A stretch of DNA of 64,000 nt from Dermatemys mawii (GCA_007922305.1 ML677326.1:59290870-59354869); one strand, 5' to 3'. Positions 10,920-25,023 are shown, counted from the stretch's first letter. Numbers and translations are program-made. The notes: generated by a model not told the origin, from the sequence alone.

Positions 10920-13179
10920 GTTTTGCCAGCATGTTCCTGCTAGGTCGGAAGTCAGAAAGATTGCATAGATGAATGATTCTGAATGATTGAGCTTGTTAGA
11001 AAGCCAATGTATCGGTGTTGCCTGATACTCTACTTATTTTGGATTGTGAGGACTTTGACTGGTATTTTCTTATGAATCCCATAATTGTGGACTTCATAAT
11101 CAACAGAATTTACCAGGTAATTCTGTTTGAAGGCTGTGACACTGGGTTACTATGGTGCTCTAATAACTTCAGGGAAATACTATTTATGTTCTTATTTTTT
11201 CTATCACAGATTGTAAATTTGCATTTCTTTAAATCAGCAACATGGCAATCTTTCCCAGCACTGTACATTTCTTTAATCTCCCTAGCTGTATTATGATTTT
11301 CTCTATCCTTCTCCATATAGCTTGTCTCTCCATTTTGCAGCAGAAAATGACATGAAATATTGGCATACTGATGTTGCAGACTTGATATAGCCATTTGAAT
11401 AGTCATTTCTATTTCAGTGTTTGCAGATTTTTGGCTGCTAATTCCTTTGAATTGTGAAATCCATTATTCTGCTAGAATACCTAGAACAATGCAGGGGAAA
11501 AAATATAACTAATGGAATTTTAGCTTGCTGATTCAAAATTGTAGCATTGGACAGATATGTAAATAATGGAGTTATTTATAACATCTGTCACTATACCTTG
11601 TCCTGGAAATAATTCAGTAGTTCTTGCACACAGTTGTGCCTGGTACCTATTTTGATGGGTGATAACTGTAAAACATTGCCAGTGTCGAGAACTGTACATA
11701 TTGATGTCATTTTTTATTTTAATGGATTGGAAAGTGCTGAGAACAAAGGCTCCTACGTGATGCAAATCTTGGACTTGATTAGCATCCACTCTGGAAGTAT
11801 GTAGCACAAGAGAAGAACTGCACAGCTTTGTTTCTAAGAGCCCATAATCATCTGCACTAGCAATATGTAACTGAAGATGAAAAGGAAAAAATATCTTTAA
11901 TGTTTTGGAACTGATCAGGCCTGCATCCAACTGGTTGCAGGCATTCTTTGTGAGCATTAAACCTGAACATTCAGAGAATTTTAAATAAGTATGCAGCAGA
12001 TTTGCTAAGTATCTGTTTTAACATTTTATTTTTCCTCACATTTAAAAATAAATCATCTTTGTAAACAATGTGATTCATTCCAAAAGGTGTTTTTTAAGTA
12101 AAATGTTTCCAGAGAGTTAAAGGTCGCTATATTTTTGGAACATGTACTCTCACAGCTTTATCATTTGCTTCTTGTTTTGTTTTTCTAGGGCCATTTAAAA
12201 GAATCTGTTTTTATATTCTTTTTTCTGTTAAACCAGGGAGAGCCTGCGTCTACCGGACACTATAGAAAATTATTAGTTTTTGAACTGTGATCACTGTCAT
12301 ATACATACGTTGGATTAAATCCTTAAATCTGTCTATGCCAAGCGTCAGGAATACTCCCATATATAGCAGCTCCACACCAACTCTATTGATACTGAGAACA
12401 GTCTGCTGGTGGGATGTATCCACTCATTTGGAGTAGACGGCAGAGACTGGAGATGAGTGAGAATGAGAATTAGATCTCAATCATCCCAAGCAGCTCTCTC
12501 ACAGATACAAACAGCCTGTGGTTGTTATTGCTGGTCTAATCTCCATAGAAAATTTGACAAATAGACATGTTCCTGATGAAAACTCGCTGAACAATTTTTG
12601 TCCAGTTCTGCGTTTAACCCCTTTTATTTTACCATACTCACATTTTATAATCCAGGCCATGTCTAGACCACCAAAACTCCTGTCAATTTCCTTTTGGTAT
12701 TCCAGACTGCCCTATGGCTTTCAGGACCTTGGAGAGTTCACATTTATTCAGATTCCGTTTGCAATGTCTTGTTTCTTAGGCCAAAGTCAAACAAAGCACT
12801 TAAATATGGGCAAAACTTTTAACATGTGAATAGTCCTGCAGATTAGGTTTGTAATCTTTGTTTAGGTTTATACAGATGGAGGAGTATTATGAAAACAGGT
12901 CTCAGCTGACTCTTTTTCTTAGAGTGTTTACCAGCACTCCTGCTCATGTGTAGAAATAAACTATAATAAACAACCTGTTAACTTTATTTTCCTTTTTTTC
13001 TCTGTGGCCATTTTTTAGTCTGGATTGGAGATTTCTGACTCCATACCCCTATGGAGTACCCTACTGCAAAGACCAAAATATTCAGGTTTTTGTTGAGGCT
13101 TTGCATAGACATGATAAGCAAAGTAGGCCTATAAGAAAAGTTTCATTCTGAGTTCACTCAAAACTGTTTCCACTGTAAG

Positions 13180-13206
13180 TGTGTGTGTGTGTGTGCACGT
13201 GTGTGT
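13180..13206. repeat. (GT)n microsatellite
   Basis: An alternating GT run, interrupted once by GCAC. Confidence 0.85.
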
Positions 13207-13513
13207 ATTCTGTAATTGTCAATCAACTTAAAATAGTTTTGTTGTTAATGTGAAGAAAGGCAAAATTCATTCTATTAATATATTATATCTCTGCTATTTA
13301 CACACACTGAACAATGTGATGCACAATTTCTTGTTTTTCTGTGCATTTTACACAGGTAATATAGTTGCTAACTTTCCCTTAGGCTCCTAAAAAGTAAGGT
13401 TACGATTTCAGTTTCTTCTTTTTTCCATTAAAGCCTCAATACCTCTTGGACTTGATTTTTCTTTTCCACCCTGTTCTAAAATCCGTTTCCTATGGTATTT
13501 TTAAAGTGTCCCC

Positions 13514-14671
13514 TGTGATGGTTTTGGTCACAGAAACCCCCTTGTGACTGTTATCTGATGTGCTGAAACTACCTCTGAGCCCATTTTCCCTATCAGCTTG
13601 GGACTCCAGAACCCTGCCTTGTTGAGCCAGACAATGCCAGTCTGCAGCAACACAGACCCAGGTCTGGTCCACGCCCCCAAATCTGCAGACTTTAACCAAA
13701 AACTGCTCATCAAGTCAACTATTTCCAGCACCAGATACCCAGTTCCCAATGGGATACAAACCCCAAATAAATCTGTTTTATTCCATATAAAGCTTATACA
13801 GGGTAAATTCATAAATTGTTCACCCTCTATGACACTGATAGAGAGATATGCACAGCTGTTTGCTCCCCCAAGTATTAATCACTTACTCTGGGTTAATTAA
13901 TTAACAAAAGTGATTTTATTAAGTATAAAAAGTAGGTTTTAAGTGGTTTCAAGTAATAACAGACAGAATAAAATAAGTTACGAAGCAAAATAAAACAAAC
14001 CACACAAGTCTAAGCCTAATACATTTAAGAAACTGAATACAGTAATCTCACCCTCAGAGATGTTCCAATAAGTTTCTTTCACAAACTAGACTCCTTCTTA
14101 ATCTGTGCCCATTCTTTTCCCCTGGTACAGTTCTTGTTAGTTTCAGATCCTGATAACTAGGAGTTTTCTCATGACTGCAGCCCTCTTTGTTCTGTTCCAC
14201 CCCCTTTATATCTTTGGCACAAGGCAGGAATCTTTTGTCTCTCTCCGGGTTTCCACCCTTCCTTCCAAATGGAAAAACACCAGATTTAAGATGGATTCCA
14301 GTATCATGTGACATGTTCACATGTCCTGTGATACTTCATTACTCACTGACTGGCACCCATATATACAGGAACGCTTACAAGTAAGCAGAGTCATTTACAA
14401 TCAATTGTCCTAGTTAGTGGGAGCCATCGAGATTCCAAGCTACCATTAATGGCTTACACTTTGCATAATTACAATAGGACTTCAGAGTAATACTTCATAT
14501 TTCTAGTGTCACATACAAAAATGATACATTCATACAAATAGGATGAACACACTCAGTTGATTATAATCTTTGTAATGATTACAAGAGCTCTTTTGCATAA
14601 AGCATATTCCAGTTACATTATATTCACATTCCAAGCATATTTTCATAAAGCATATGGAGTGCAATGTCACA
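13514..14671 (-). mobile_element. Solo retroviral LTR (1158 bp), minus strand, 4-bp TSD
   Basis: The plus-strand ends TGTGATGG and GCAATGTCACA give TGTGA...TCACA termini. CCCC flanks both sides (13510-13513, 14672-14675), an uninformative sequence but the right length. On the minus strand a TATA-like GATATAAAGGGG lies near 14205-14215 and an AATAAA near 13776, in U3-R-U5 order. The downstream U5 is GC-richer. No internal retroviral sequence adjoins it, so this is a recombined solo LTR of an old endogenous retrovirus. Confidence 0.72.
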
Positions 14672-15699
14672 CCCCCTCCTATGTCAGATAATATAGACAT
14701 TTAAAGGTGATCATTGTGGACTTAAAGCTAATGGGTAGGAGAAAGTTAAGTGGGGAAGGACTCCCAGTACTGTTTTCAATTTTTACTTTTGATGTATTGT
14801 CTGCTGAATATTTCAGGAGTCCTGCTTATCTGTGAAAATGTCAGTATCATCCTCTCAATGAATTAATCATGTTCCAAACCCTAGCTTTCCTGAGAACATT
14901 ATTCTAGATGGCTTGTTTGTTTAAGTTTAGTGGGGCGGAAGGGTGGGTTGTTTTAAGATATCATTAGGGGAAGATTTCAGTGTGTGTCTGATACAATTGT
15001 TGAAAGCCAAGGAGTCTTCAATTAGGCTTTTTCATACATACAGAATGAACTCTCTCTACTGCTTTCCATAATGAATCATTACATTGCTATGCAGGTTTCC
15101 CCATATCCTCATAAAGATCCTACATATAGCTCTCCATTAATACATCTTTGACAAAGTCACTGGGAGACAAAATGTATTTAAATAATGGGGCTCTGTCCTA
15201 CTTCTCTATCTGTTATGAGTCCCAGCGAAGCATTTTGCCTTCTTTATTTTATGCTGAATAACTTCTAAACAAGAGACACCAAATCTTGAAAGAACTGAGC
15301 ACCAACAATTCCCAAAAGGAAATGAGCTGCAGATGCTCAGCCTTTCCCAGATTTGGCAGAACTAGCCTTTTCGAACCTCCTTTTCTTAAACTACTAGGCA
15401 CCAGATTATAAAGGAAGGAACACGTCGTTTTTCAGTTATCAACCCATTTTTATGTCTTGCTGAATAACTCTATCCATTATGTCTGATTGTTAACTGGCAA
15501 GATTTATTGAAGTGAAGTACACTGCATCTTTATTAGAAGAGAAGCAGAGCACGCTTGCTTTATATAAGATCTATTTTTTAGCAGTTTATGTTTGTGCAGG
15601 AGGTATATATAAGAGAGTTTTTTCCTGCCTTGAGTGATATATTTTTTTAAAAAATCCTCAAGAATTATGGACTGAAAAATACAAACCACTGTAGGAATC
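14672..15699. other. Unassigned non-coding stretch
   Basis: No recognisable gene or repeat family. Confidence 0.4.
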
Positions 15700-15970
15700 T
15701 CATGCTAGACACGGCCCATTTGGGGACTGCTGGAAGCAGACTTTGATAATACCCTGGAAGTGGAGAGAACTTTAATGTGATATGGGCAGAGGGCAAAGCC
15801 ATGAAGAGGAAAGCACTGCAGCTCTGGCAGTGTGAGAGGCCATGGAGTGAGCGAGAGAGATTATGGTCTGAGAAACTGCAGGATGGGGCGTCAGACCAGG
15901 CGGTGAGCTAATTCGCCAGATGAGTCATGAGGAGGCACTGCTGAATGGTAGGTAGAACGGACCCCTTGAC
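15700..15970. mobile_element. Possible LTR-retrotransposon fragment
   Basis: A purine-rich block (CTGGAAGCAGAC ... GACCAGGCGGTGAGC ... CGCCAGATGAGTCATGAGG ... CCCCTTGACACACC) resembles part of a turtle LTR family that I recall. No ends were found, so orientation and limits are open. Confidence 0.35.
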
Positions 15971-17884
15971 ACACCCTAAGTACACAATTCTTGCAGGTTT
16001 AGAGCATTTCTGGTACCATGTCTATCTGACTGACTGCTAAAGGGAAGGTAGCCCATGATTAAGCTGATCCAAACTGAGAGACAAAAGGCCCATCTGGTTT
16101 TCTGAGCTCTCAAGGCTAGATTGTGATGTTTTGTTGGAAGGCCTGAATAAGGAGCAGAGCAGAGCTTCAGTGCTGCAGGAAAGGCACTGGGGAGATGGGG
16201 CATCAGGTAGCCACAATCTCCATGGTGCTGTTCTCCACAAATAAAGGTCAGTCTTTAGATAGGCATAAATTATTCTTTCTGGCGCACTGGCTGTGCTGGG
16301 ATGGTGCAGAATGAATGTGGTGCCAGAGTCTTACCCTTCCCTGCTCCCTTTCAGTATTGCTATTTTGTCCTGCTTTTGAGTCATGCCATATAAATGCAGG
16401 GGGAGGGACATCTGGGGTGTCCCTTGCAGTTGTTCAAAGCGTACAAGAATCTATAACTTTCACTAGTGTTAATACCCAGGATGGCTGGGAAATCATGACA
16501 AATCATTAATGTTTTCATTATTTTTTTAATTTCTGCTTTCAGTCAGCACTTCAGAGAGTTTTTGAAAATTTCACATTAGCTAGAAAGCTGAATGAGTGAA
16601 ACATTTTGTGGAGCATTTTTTGGCCCCTTTTCTCCAAAATTGGTTTCACATATTTAAGAATGGGCTCCCCCTTGTTTGGAGGTTATTTACCATAAACTAA
16701 AGAAAACAAAATGCACATAAATATCTTGTTTGAGGCATTTAACAAGATTTGATTAGCTCTAACTAATGCAGTATTTTGAGCTACTAATGTAGAATACGGT
16801 AGTGTTTATGTCATGAAGGAAATTTTCTGTTCTCTGAACCCATAAACATCACTCACTTGTTGTGAAGCGTTTCCATTTCTGTGCCTACTTCAGTGCCTGC
16901 TTGTTCTCATGATTATAGTCTATACTATGTCATATCAAACACAATTGTACTGAAAACTGTCTAACAAGGAAAAAGCAACAGGTCTTCAAGGAGAGATTTC
17001 TTTGCTTCAAGACAAGTTTACTTTCTGTATTTTTCTCTTATATCTCAGTTATGAATAATAAGAATGTTAAAGCAGCAGTCACAAAAGAGGCCTTATGGGA
17101 GAGCTGCCTCCAGAATGTTGTCTCAATAGTTTTGCACCAGTGAAGTATTGCTATAATATATCATCGAAATGCAGTTTCTCTGATGTAGTTGCTCACCAAA
17201 TACTCTCATCCTAGGAAATGTTTTCATCTGAGTGCGTATTTTGGAGTGAATGTTAGCAACTGGATCATAAGCCTCTGAGGAAGTTTGAACTCTATAATAG
17301 AATGTAACTGGGAGAATAATATGTAATAATCAAAAACAAACAATCCATTCAGTTTTTCTCATGTTCTTCAATTGCTCAGAGTACAATATTCTTGAATTTT
17401 ATTGTTGTTTGAAATGACTTACTAACAGTGAAATTGACCTCTGTGCAGGGGGGCAGCTCAGTGCCTATGTATTACATAAAGCTCATGTAGGTACTGTGTT
17501 GGCGTGACTGTTTGGCTTTGAAACCTAGGACACATTATGCATCTGTTTCTCTAACTGGGTGAGTACAACTCTTAGAATCAGATTTCCATTATGAATTTGC
17601 AAATAAGAAATTGCAGAATTTTTGAATATTCATCTAAAACTCACTATTCTGCTGAACTTTTCTGCTTTTAAAATTATTTTGTAACATCTTTGTAGAAAGG
17701 GAACACAAAAGGGGTCACCAACAGAATCCAAGTCAATGCACATAGAAATTTGAACGTGCATCTGTGAACACCCTTTTTTAGTCTTCAACCAGCTTCCCTC
17801 TCTGCAAATTTCTCCAGTATATGATGTAGTGAAAGCAAAATCAAAGGAAGATCTTTCCAATTCCTGCTTCTGGTCTGCTCTGGT
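15971..17884. other. Unassigned non-coding stretch
   Basis: No coding features or family that I can name. Confidence 0.4.
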
Positions 17885-18062
17885 GTAAGGACTGGAATAA
17901 ATTACCTGGGGAGGTTGTGGAATCTCTATCACTGGAGATTTTAAAGAGTAGTTAGACAAAGACCTGTCAGAAATGGTCTAGATAATATTTAGTCCTGCCA
18001 TGAGTACAGGGGACTGGACTAAATGACCTCTCAAGGTCCCTTCCTGTCCTAGGTATGATTCT
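17885..18062 (+). mobile_element. CR1 LINE 3' end
   Basis: TGGAATAAATTACCTGGGGA, GGTTGTGGAATCTCTATCAC and TAGTCCTGCC...GGGGACTGGACTAAATGACC, then CAAGGTCCCTTCCTGTCC and TATGATTCT, follow the CR1 3' end in order. The first part encodes the last residues of ORF2 (WNKLPGEVVESLSLE-like). It is heavily 5' truncated. Confidence 0.85.
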
Positions 18063-19254
18063 TTTAGTGATATATTCTGCAGATGCAACCAGAAAGAGCC
18101 CAAGATCAGTTCAGCTGGTTCCAGTCAAGGCCACACTTCCAAATCCTTTGCTTTATCAGCAAAATGATCACTCAATCATTTTCATCTCTCTTAGGCTATT
18201 TCTTCTGTATTTGCATAAGGAAAAAAACTGGCATTAACTATGAATGTTCGTGCTTTTCACAGAGGGTTTTTTTTTTTCATGACTGACGGTCAATTTAATG
18301 TTTCAACTGAAGAGTAAAAATATTTCACCCTTGCCAATATGAAATAATTTGGTCCTCTGATTTCAGTTATTTGTGTACAATTGAATACAGCATACAACCT
18401 ACCATCTCAAGGATTAGTAACTGAACATAGGAACTTTCACTGCTAAATCATTAGCAATTTAGAGTCTACCAGTATCTGTAATGACCAAAATTCACCTCTG
18501 AATTATACCAGATAATCATGGCATGCTCTTTTATGGAACATTAATATATTAATTATTATTTGGGTGCTGCTAGAGGCTTTGGATCATAGTTCAACTAACA
18601 TGGCCCTGGAAAGATAGAATAAACTGAACAATAACTAATTAAACTCTTATAATGGGTTTTTGGTGACTATATATACACCAAGAGCAAAATTTAATTTACT
18701 AGAACTCTGAGATAAAACTACAATTTAAAATTATATGTACAATTTGTGTTTTTTTAAATATAATATTTATATACCAGCTTCTTTTCTGCCTTCTCCAGAA
18801 ATGCTGTATTTAAAGTTCAATATTTGGAACAACAAATTCTATCATCTGTTTTCCTTAATGTATTTGCTTGATCTTCTATATATCTTTTTTCTCTCTCTTT
18901 TTCTGTCATAAAATATTAAAGGTGGGTACCTTTTGAAGATGTTTTGATGAAGCATAAAAAAAAGTACGTCTCAAATATTTAGTGTTTAAAATTTAACATT
19001 ATTACTGTAACATTATGGTTCATGATGTCATCTTCTGTGATACATTGAATTTGGGTCTATATGACGTTAGCTTCTGTTGTTGTAGACCTAGGTATAGAGG
19101 TCTGATAAGAGAAATATGTTGGTGTGTTTTCTCAAACTTTCTCTGTCAGAAGTCAGCAAATCACTCAAAATTAGTATTGCTGACTAGGGAAAGGGCATGG
19201 CCAAGGCAATCAGAGGATGCACTGACTTCTATAGGCTGTTATTCAACATTATGT
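18063..19254. other. Unassigned non-coding stretch
   Basis: AT-rich with no recognisable features. Confidence 0.4.
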
Positions 19255-19352
19255 CCCACTGACAAAGAGCTCTGCATAAGCACAAAGGCTGTGTCTCTCA
19301 CCAACAGAAGTTGATCAGTAAAAGAAATTACCTCACCAACCTTGTCTCACTG
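19255..19352 (+). mobile_element. Penelope-like 3' end fragment (second family)
   Basis: CTGACAAAGAGCTCTGCATA, then GTGTCTCTCACCAACAGAAG and ATTACCTCACCAACCTTGTC, matches the plus arms at 23236-23384 and near 43610-43700. The hammerhead-like core region is present but degraded (CTGACAA; GAAA lost). Confidence 0.6.
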
Positions 19353-20292
19353 ACTACTCACATGCTTACACGTGCTTAAATACCTTATGAAATTGGGCAG
19401 AGAGCTCAGGCCATAATTTAATGCTCTTTCTCTTTGGCAGACACCCCAATGGAGGACGGACATATTTGCCTTTCCTCAGGCTCAATCCCTGCTGGGGTGT
19501 GGGGAGAAAAGACTCCAGCTAGTGTAAGGAAGGGTAATTTAACTCTTCCTCCTTGGCACCATCTTAGCTGAATTCAACCTTTTTACATCATTACAATATA
19601 TTGCCAAACAGTCTGTCTGTTCTCTAATATACTGTATGTCTGCTAATTTGAACAGTTAAACATTATGTTGCTAAAAGTAAAGTAAGACCTTTCCTGCTTT
19701 AGCTCAAGTTAATGCCAAAATTTCCACTGAATACAATGGGATCAGGATATTCAGTCCATTCTAATAATATTAATATAACCTGCAGCTATATATGTTCTGC
19801 AGCTCTACATGAATTATGCTTCACACTTGCTGAAGTTTCTGGTGTCAGCACAGAATAGTGTGAATGAATTAATCTCCTTGTACTGATGGAAAAAATGGGA
19901 GCAGCCCTGGGTTTTGTATATTTTTCATAGACAGTAGCAACTTGGGAAAAAAAAACAACCACCCTCTATTAAAGAACCTGTATTTCTCAGGTGCAAAAAT
20001 AGCTCAGCATCCATAAGAAAAATGAGAAGAGACCAGATTTTTAAAAAGATTTCATACATATCAGGTAAATCAAATAATTATTACTAAATTTCTTATGGAA
20101 ATGATAGACTGATGGGATTGGATAGAGCAGATAAAATTGAGGCTTCTTTGATAGTCCCGCAAGTCTATGAAATCCATTGTATTCAATAGGTATATGCACT
20201 GGACAATAATAATATTCTTCCATAGATGCACTCCATCAGACAGTATATGCACATCTGGGAGTATATTATTATATTTGGAACATGGTCACTTA
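19353..20292. other. Unassigned non-coding stretch
   Basis: A CACTGAATACAATGGGATCA block near 19724-19743 resembles the centre of common palindromic MITEs. Nothing else is recognised. Confidence 0.4.
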
Positions 20293-20384
20293 GGCTGGGA
20301 TTTTGAAAGGAGCCCGAGGGAATTAGGCACTAACCTCCCATTGAAATTCAAGGTGCACCTTGAGCCCCTTTGAAAATCCCAGTC
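20293..20384. mobile_element. 92-bp MITE with TTA target duplication
   Basis: GGCTGGGATTTTGAAAGG at the left and CCTTTGAAAATCCCAGTC at the right form inverted ends with two mismatches. TTA flanks both sides (20290-20292, 20385-20387), the classic PIF/Harbinger duplication. Terminal repeats make up nearly half of the element, so transcripts would fold back on themselves. Confidence 0.75.
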
Positions 20385-22454
20385 TTAATTTTTGCACTGA
20401 AATATTAGGAAGAAAGCGTATTGTGAAATGTTGTATCTTGTTACTAAAAGCTGACCCTTTTAAAGACCCCATTTGGAACAGTGTACATCCAGAATTGCTA
20501 ATGAACCAGGATCCTGTTTTCTGTGATAAAAAATATTCTCTGATAAAAAACATAAAAATCTGCATTTTTTTCCATGACGAAAATGAAATGCTGAACTTTA
20601 GTTTCCCTAGGCACAATATATTTAGATATCAGTTGAACACAATATTTTATTGATATATTTACAGTTGTAAAATGCTGCAATGATCCAGTCACAGTATATT
20701 GTTTCTTCACTGTTGTCAATAGCCCCACATTTTCAGCCTCTTGTTTTTGTTTCATTTCATTCAGTTTATGTTTACTGCTTTCCAGGTGTTCTACAACTGT
20801 CTGCCTATGGCCTTGCTCTGTATATAGTACAGAGCACCCCACTACCATCAACATGGTTTGTCCTTGCCAAACTCAGTGACATGGTTTTTAGGGGTGATTT
20901 TAAAAGTTTTTAGCACCTTTTCATAATTTTAATTACTCATATCTGGAGGCTGAAGTGAAATTTGAGATGCATTGAAACACACACCTCTGTTTGCCACTGA
21001 GTAACCTCTGTATGCCAGAAGCAATTTATTGGAGTATGTTTAGTTATGTAAATTGAAAACGCATTCAAAAATCAACCACAAGAGGGAGAGGTTGTGCACA
21101 CTGAATAAGTGACACTGGCACTTTCAGTAAAATGTAGTTGATAGTTAAGATGTTTTTATTTTTTCCACAGAAACTGAAAGCTCTCTGTAAAAATGAAAAT
21201 TCTGCATTTTTCTGTGGCAAATGAATTTCTAGGCTCCCTGCTAATGAAGCTGGCAGAATGTCGGATTGAGTCCTAAGCAATACAGGAGTTTTGCCATTCA
21301 TTTCAGTGTGGTCAGGATTTCACTCTACATTTTTAAAGTAAAAATGCTGCTTTCTCAGCATAAGGAGGAGATAAAATAAGTGGGATTTTGATAAGGGAAG
21401 TTCTGGAGAGGAAACAGGAGAACATCAGAGGGGTATTTTGGAGTTAAAGTAGGCCCCTGATTCTAATTAACTGGATTTGGTTTAACAATGGCAGTAGCAC
21501 AGGGACCTGTAAAAAGAAAAGCAGCTGTGAGTCAGACTTTATACACTTGATGAAACTAGTACAATTTTAATAGAAGTTTTTGACACCTTTTGTCGTTTAC
21601 TAATATTACTTTCTCCAAGGCTGGTGAGTGGGGCAATGAGCTGGCTGCTCAGATGTTTCATAGCACTGGTGTTTGCATTAGCTGGGAGATAATTAAACCA
21701 GTAATTTTTGGAACTTTCTTCATCCTGTCAGAAGTCATCATCTATTCAAACCATTTTAGAAGCAGATCATACCATCTGACATCCTCTGAGCCCCTCTAAA
21801 AGGAAGGGGACCTGATGTGTCTTTCTAGGAGTGTTCATCCGCCTTCACCACCCAGACCCTGTGGGGGTCTGGGATCCATATGGGAAGAGGCATAGGCTGA
21901 CCCAGGGCAGAACTAGTGTGGGAGCACAGTGTTCTCTCCTATAGCCTGGCAGAAGTTATTCAAAATTTAGCACAGTCCCAGGGTCCATAGGAGCCTCCTC
22001 TCCCTTGGAATGGGAGGAATTGGGATGGGAGGGAATTAATTGCCACTTCTGGGGTGTGTGCGGTGGTACTGCGTGAGTACAGGGCCTCCCACACACAAAT
22101 GTCTCTGGCCTCTCATAAGTCCATTGGGATCTGATAGGTTTCGGGGTGGCTTTTCTGGAGGTGGAGGCAAAACTCACTCCTGTGATGGGAAAGGGAGAGG
22201 GAGTCTCTACAGGGAAGTCCTTAAGGAGATTTCCCATTAAAATGTTGCATCCCTTCGTCCCCGTATCCTTCCCGGTCCCCAGCTCCCCTGCAATGGATTT
22301 TGCTGTGAGAGGAATGATCTGACCCAAGGACTATTTTGATGAATGCCAGTGATGCCTAACTGGGAGATGCTTATATAATGTAGAAAAATATCTGCTATAC
22401 TTCTTGAGACCAAGAAATTCATTTCACTTGTGACTTAAGTCAAAGCTGAATCCA
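20385..22454. other. Unassigned non-coding stretch
   Basis: No defensible gene. The 123-codon minus-strand ORF at 21956-22327 has no motif that I recognise and lies in a GC-richer patch. Confidence 0.4.
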
Positions 22455-22521
22455 GGGGTGAAAGCCTGACTCCACAGAAATCAATGGGAGTTCTGAAGTG
22501 GACTCCAGGATTTCATCCCAG
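22455..22521. repeat. Short MITE-like inverted repeat
   Basis: GGGTGAAAGCCTGACTCCAC and, at the right end, GTGGACTCCAGGATTTCATC form imperfect inverted arms around AATCAATGGGAGTTCT. The TSD is not resolved. Confidence 0.5.
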
Positions 22522-23127
22522 GTCTCTTGAACTGAAAAGCTACTGCATTAGCCACCCTGCCTCCCCGACTCTTTCTTTCACTCACATGAAATAAGAACTC
22601 ACAATTGCATTATTTATAACTTTAGTATTTAAATCACCTACGGAGTTCATTTAGTCCGTATGTATTTTTAAAAGCCCTAAGCTGAGCCTTCTTGGGGAAC
22701 CATCATACCCAGTGAAAGCACCCATCCATCATTGCCCCATTTATATCACTTGTCATCATTGATCATTGAAACGATTTCTTTAAACCACAAAACCAGATGT
22801 TCTCTTTTATGTATGTATTTTAATTGGGTGAAAGAATGAGGTGTAGGTTCCCCTAGAGAGTCATGATTAATATAGCTAATTTGTTATGTGCCCAAAGCAA
22901 CAAAAATGTCAAAGTGCTAGGGAATAGCATGTGTGCTTTTCAGTCTTAGAAAAATAAGCTGAGCTTTTAAATATTCTACCTGCAAATTACATTTTTTATT
23001 TTTATGCTTTATGCATTATTGGAAGGAAAGAAAAAATGTTGAGTTGGGTTCCTACAAAAGGAACCGAAATGCCTTCTAATCAGCTATCTTCTGCCTTTGG
23101 GTGTAAATTTTGAATAAAGAAAGCCCA
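22522..23127. other. Unassigned non-coding stretch
   Basis: No recognisable features. Confidence 0.4.
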
Positions 23128-23384
23128 GACAAGGTGAATAAGATAATGTTTTATTGGACCAAGTTCCATTCATGATTGAGACAAGCTTAAACAGAGCTTT
23201 TCTTTGAATCTGGGGAACATAATCAAAGTGTCAGTTCCCCAGACTTGAAAAAGAACTGTGTGTAAGTTTGAAAGCTTCTCGCAAACACCAATGGAAGTTG
23301 GTCCAATAAAAGATATCATATTATCTCATCCACTTTCTCTCTAATATTCTGGGACTAACACAACTACACCAACATTGCATACAA
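23128..23384. mobile_element. Penelope-like 3' ends in inverted arrangement (second family)
   Basis: The minus-oriented arm (23128-23220: GACAAGGTGAATAAGATAAT ... GAATCTGGGG) and the plus-oriented arm (23236-23384: CCCCAGACTTGAA ... CAATAAAAGATATCATATTA ... GACTAACACAACTACACC) are diverged copies of the same terminal sequence separated by about 15 bases. This repeats the head-to-head design seen at 1616-1836 and 42266-43744. Hammerhead-like cores in both arms are mutated. Confidence 0.68.
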
Positions 23385-25023
23385 AACTCAGTTACTTTTA
23401 CAGGGCCAGATCATGGACCAGCTTTTGTGGTGGTGCAAGAATGTAAGGACACATAAGGTGTACGGTTCTCTCTCCTACTGCTTCCCTCCTACAGACAGCA
23501 GGGAGAATTCAGAGGCTGATTGTAACCCCAGAGTCTTCCTTGTGGTCTTCTCCAGCACACTATCTCATGCTTAAGGCGCATGACAAAGTCATGATCAAGC
23601 CAACAATGGGCCATGTCCCATTTATTACCTTTAATTTTTACAGAATATCAGTTGAAATATGCCCATCTCTATTTTCACCAACTTGACTGCACATAATATA
23701 ATTACCTTTTTATTACTATCCAGAAAGATAATTTTTTACAGAAAATAATTCTTGTTCACAAGGGGAGCAACATTCCCAGATGGCTTAACACAGCCTATAA
23801 ACTGATATTTACCAGATTGTGGACACACACTTTTGATCAGTTTTGGTCCTTTAGGTTTCTGGGCCTCTAAGAGCACTGATTTTTGTGCATGAACCATGTA
23901 GCTGGATGATTTAACATTTGATTTCTGTGTGCAAATGCCATGAATTTGTGCACCCAAAAAACTGGGCATCTGAAATTGTGCACCAGAAACTTGAACACAG
24001 AATATTAAATGTGCAGGTATAGCTCTGAAACTGGCTCTATGCTGGTGGATGCAAGTCCCACTCAAGTCAATGGGGCTCCTTGCCCATGGTGATCCAGATG
24101 CAGGATCAGATCATTAAAAGTGATATTGAAAAATATGGCCCAACAAATTATGTCTATAGTCCAATTGCATTTTCTAGCATTGGAAGAGTCTCATGATAGT
24201 GATACTAGAGATAGACCTGAATCAAGCATGTTCAGTGTTTGGAGATGTTTGAAATCTGAATCCAGACACATAGCCAAATCTTGTAAAATGGACTCTACTT
24301 TTATAATGGGCCAAACTAAAATCAGAGACCTGAATACTCTGGAGTACTTGATGTCCAAATTTGAATTCATAGTTTAAGTCCATCTCTCATTTCTGGAAAG
24401 TCAAATATATCACAAGCTTAGCATTCTTTGTGGTAATCTGCTGTTTCTGCTTCCTAGCCCTGTAAACACTACCGAGTGAAAATGAAAAAGAAATGAAAAT
24501 AAATAGAATCATATCAGTCAGAAATGGGAAAGACTTATTAGATCACTTAATCCATTTCCCTGCCAGTGTCCTCTTTAGTTAACCCATCTTTTTTTGAAGC
24601 TCAAAAAATTCTTTTCGGTGTGAGGTGAAGATTTGGTTAAGTTGCCATTTAATTTGACTCATTTCACCCATCTTTAGAGGCGTCCACGTAGGCCTGTATC
24701 TGATGGTCTGTTTTTTTTTTCGGTATGTGTGTAATCAGAAATAGGCAAATCACAGACTGGTGTGACCAAAAACAAGGAAGAGCTCACTAGCTAAAGGAGA
24801 CACAAGGTAGCAGGCTGCTTCATGGAAAATTTTTTTGTATATAATAGTGTGAAGAAACTAATGGCTGATCCCTGGGCCCTTCCTAAGTAGGACTCTTCTG
24901 ACTAATATGAAATGTTCTTCAAGCTTAAAAGAGCTTAACTTAACATTTATCAAAGGTGTCTGTCAATGTTTAGAATGCTGCTACTTTTTCTTAAGCAATA
25001 GGTTATGCTTTTGTCTGTCATGT
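23385..25023. other. Unassigned non-coding stretch
   Basis: Contains a T10 run at 24711-24720 and a CAAGTCAATGGGGCTCC MITE-like block near 24065. No coding features. Confidence 0.4.

Larger units (their letters stand above)
10791..13513. other. Unassigned non-coding stretch with microsatellites
   Basis: The longest unassigned stretch. It contains TGC and TTTA repeats (about 10881-10919) and a GT run (13180-13206). A 145-codon minus-strand ORF (11520-11957) has no recognisable motif and no related copy nearby, so I do not call it a gene. Confidence 0.4.

Noticed and set aside
11520..11957. 145-codon minus-strand ORF
   Set aside because: No recognisable motif, no splice context and no related sequence in the window. 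One such ORF in 64 kb can occur by chance.
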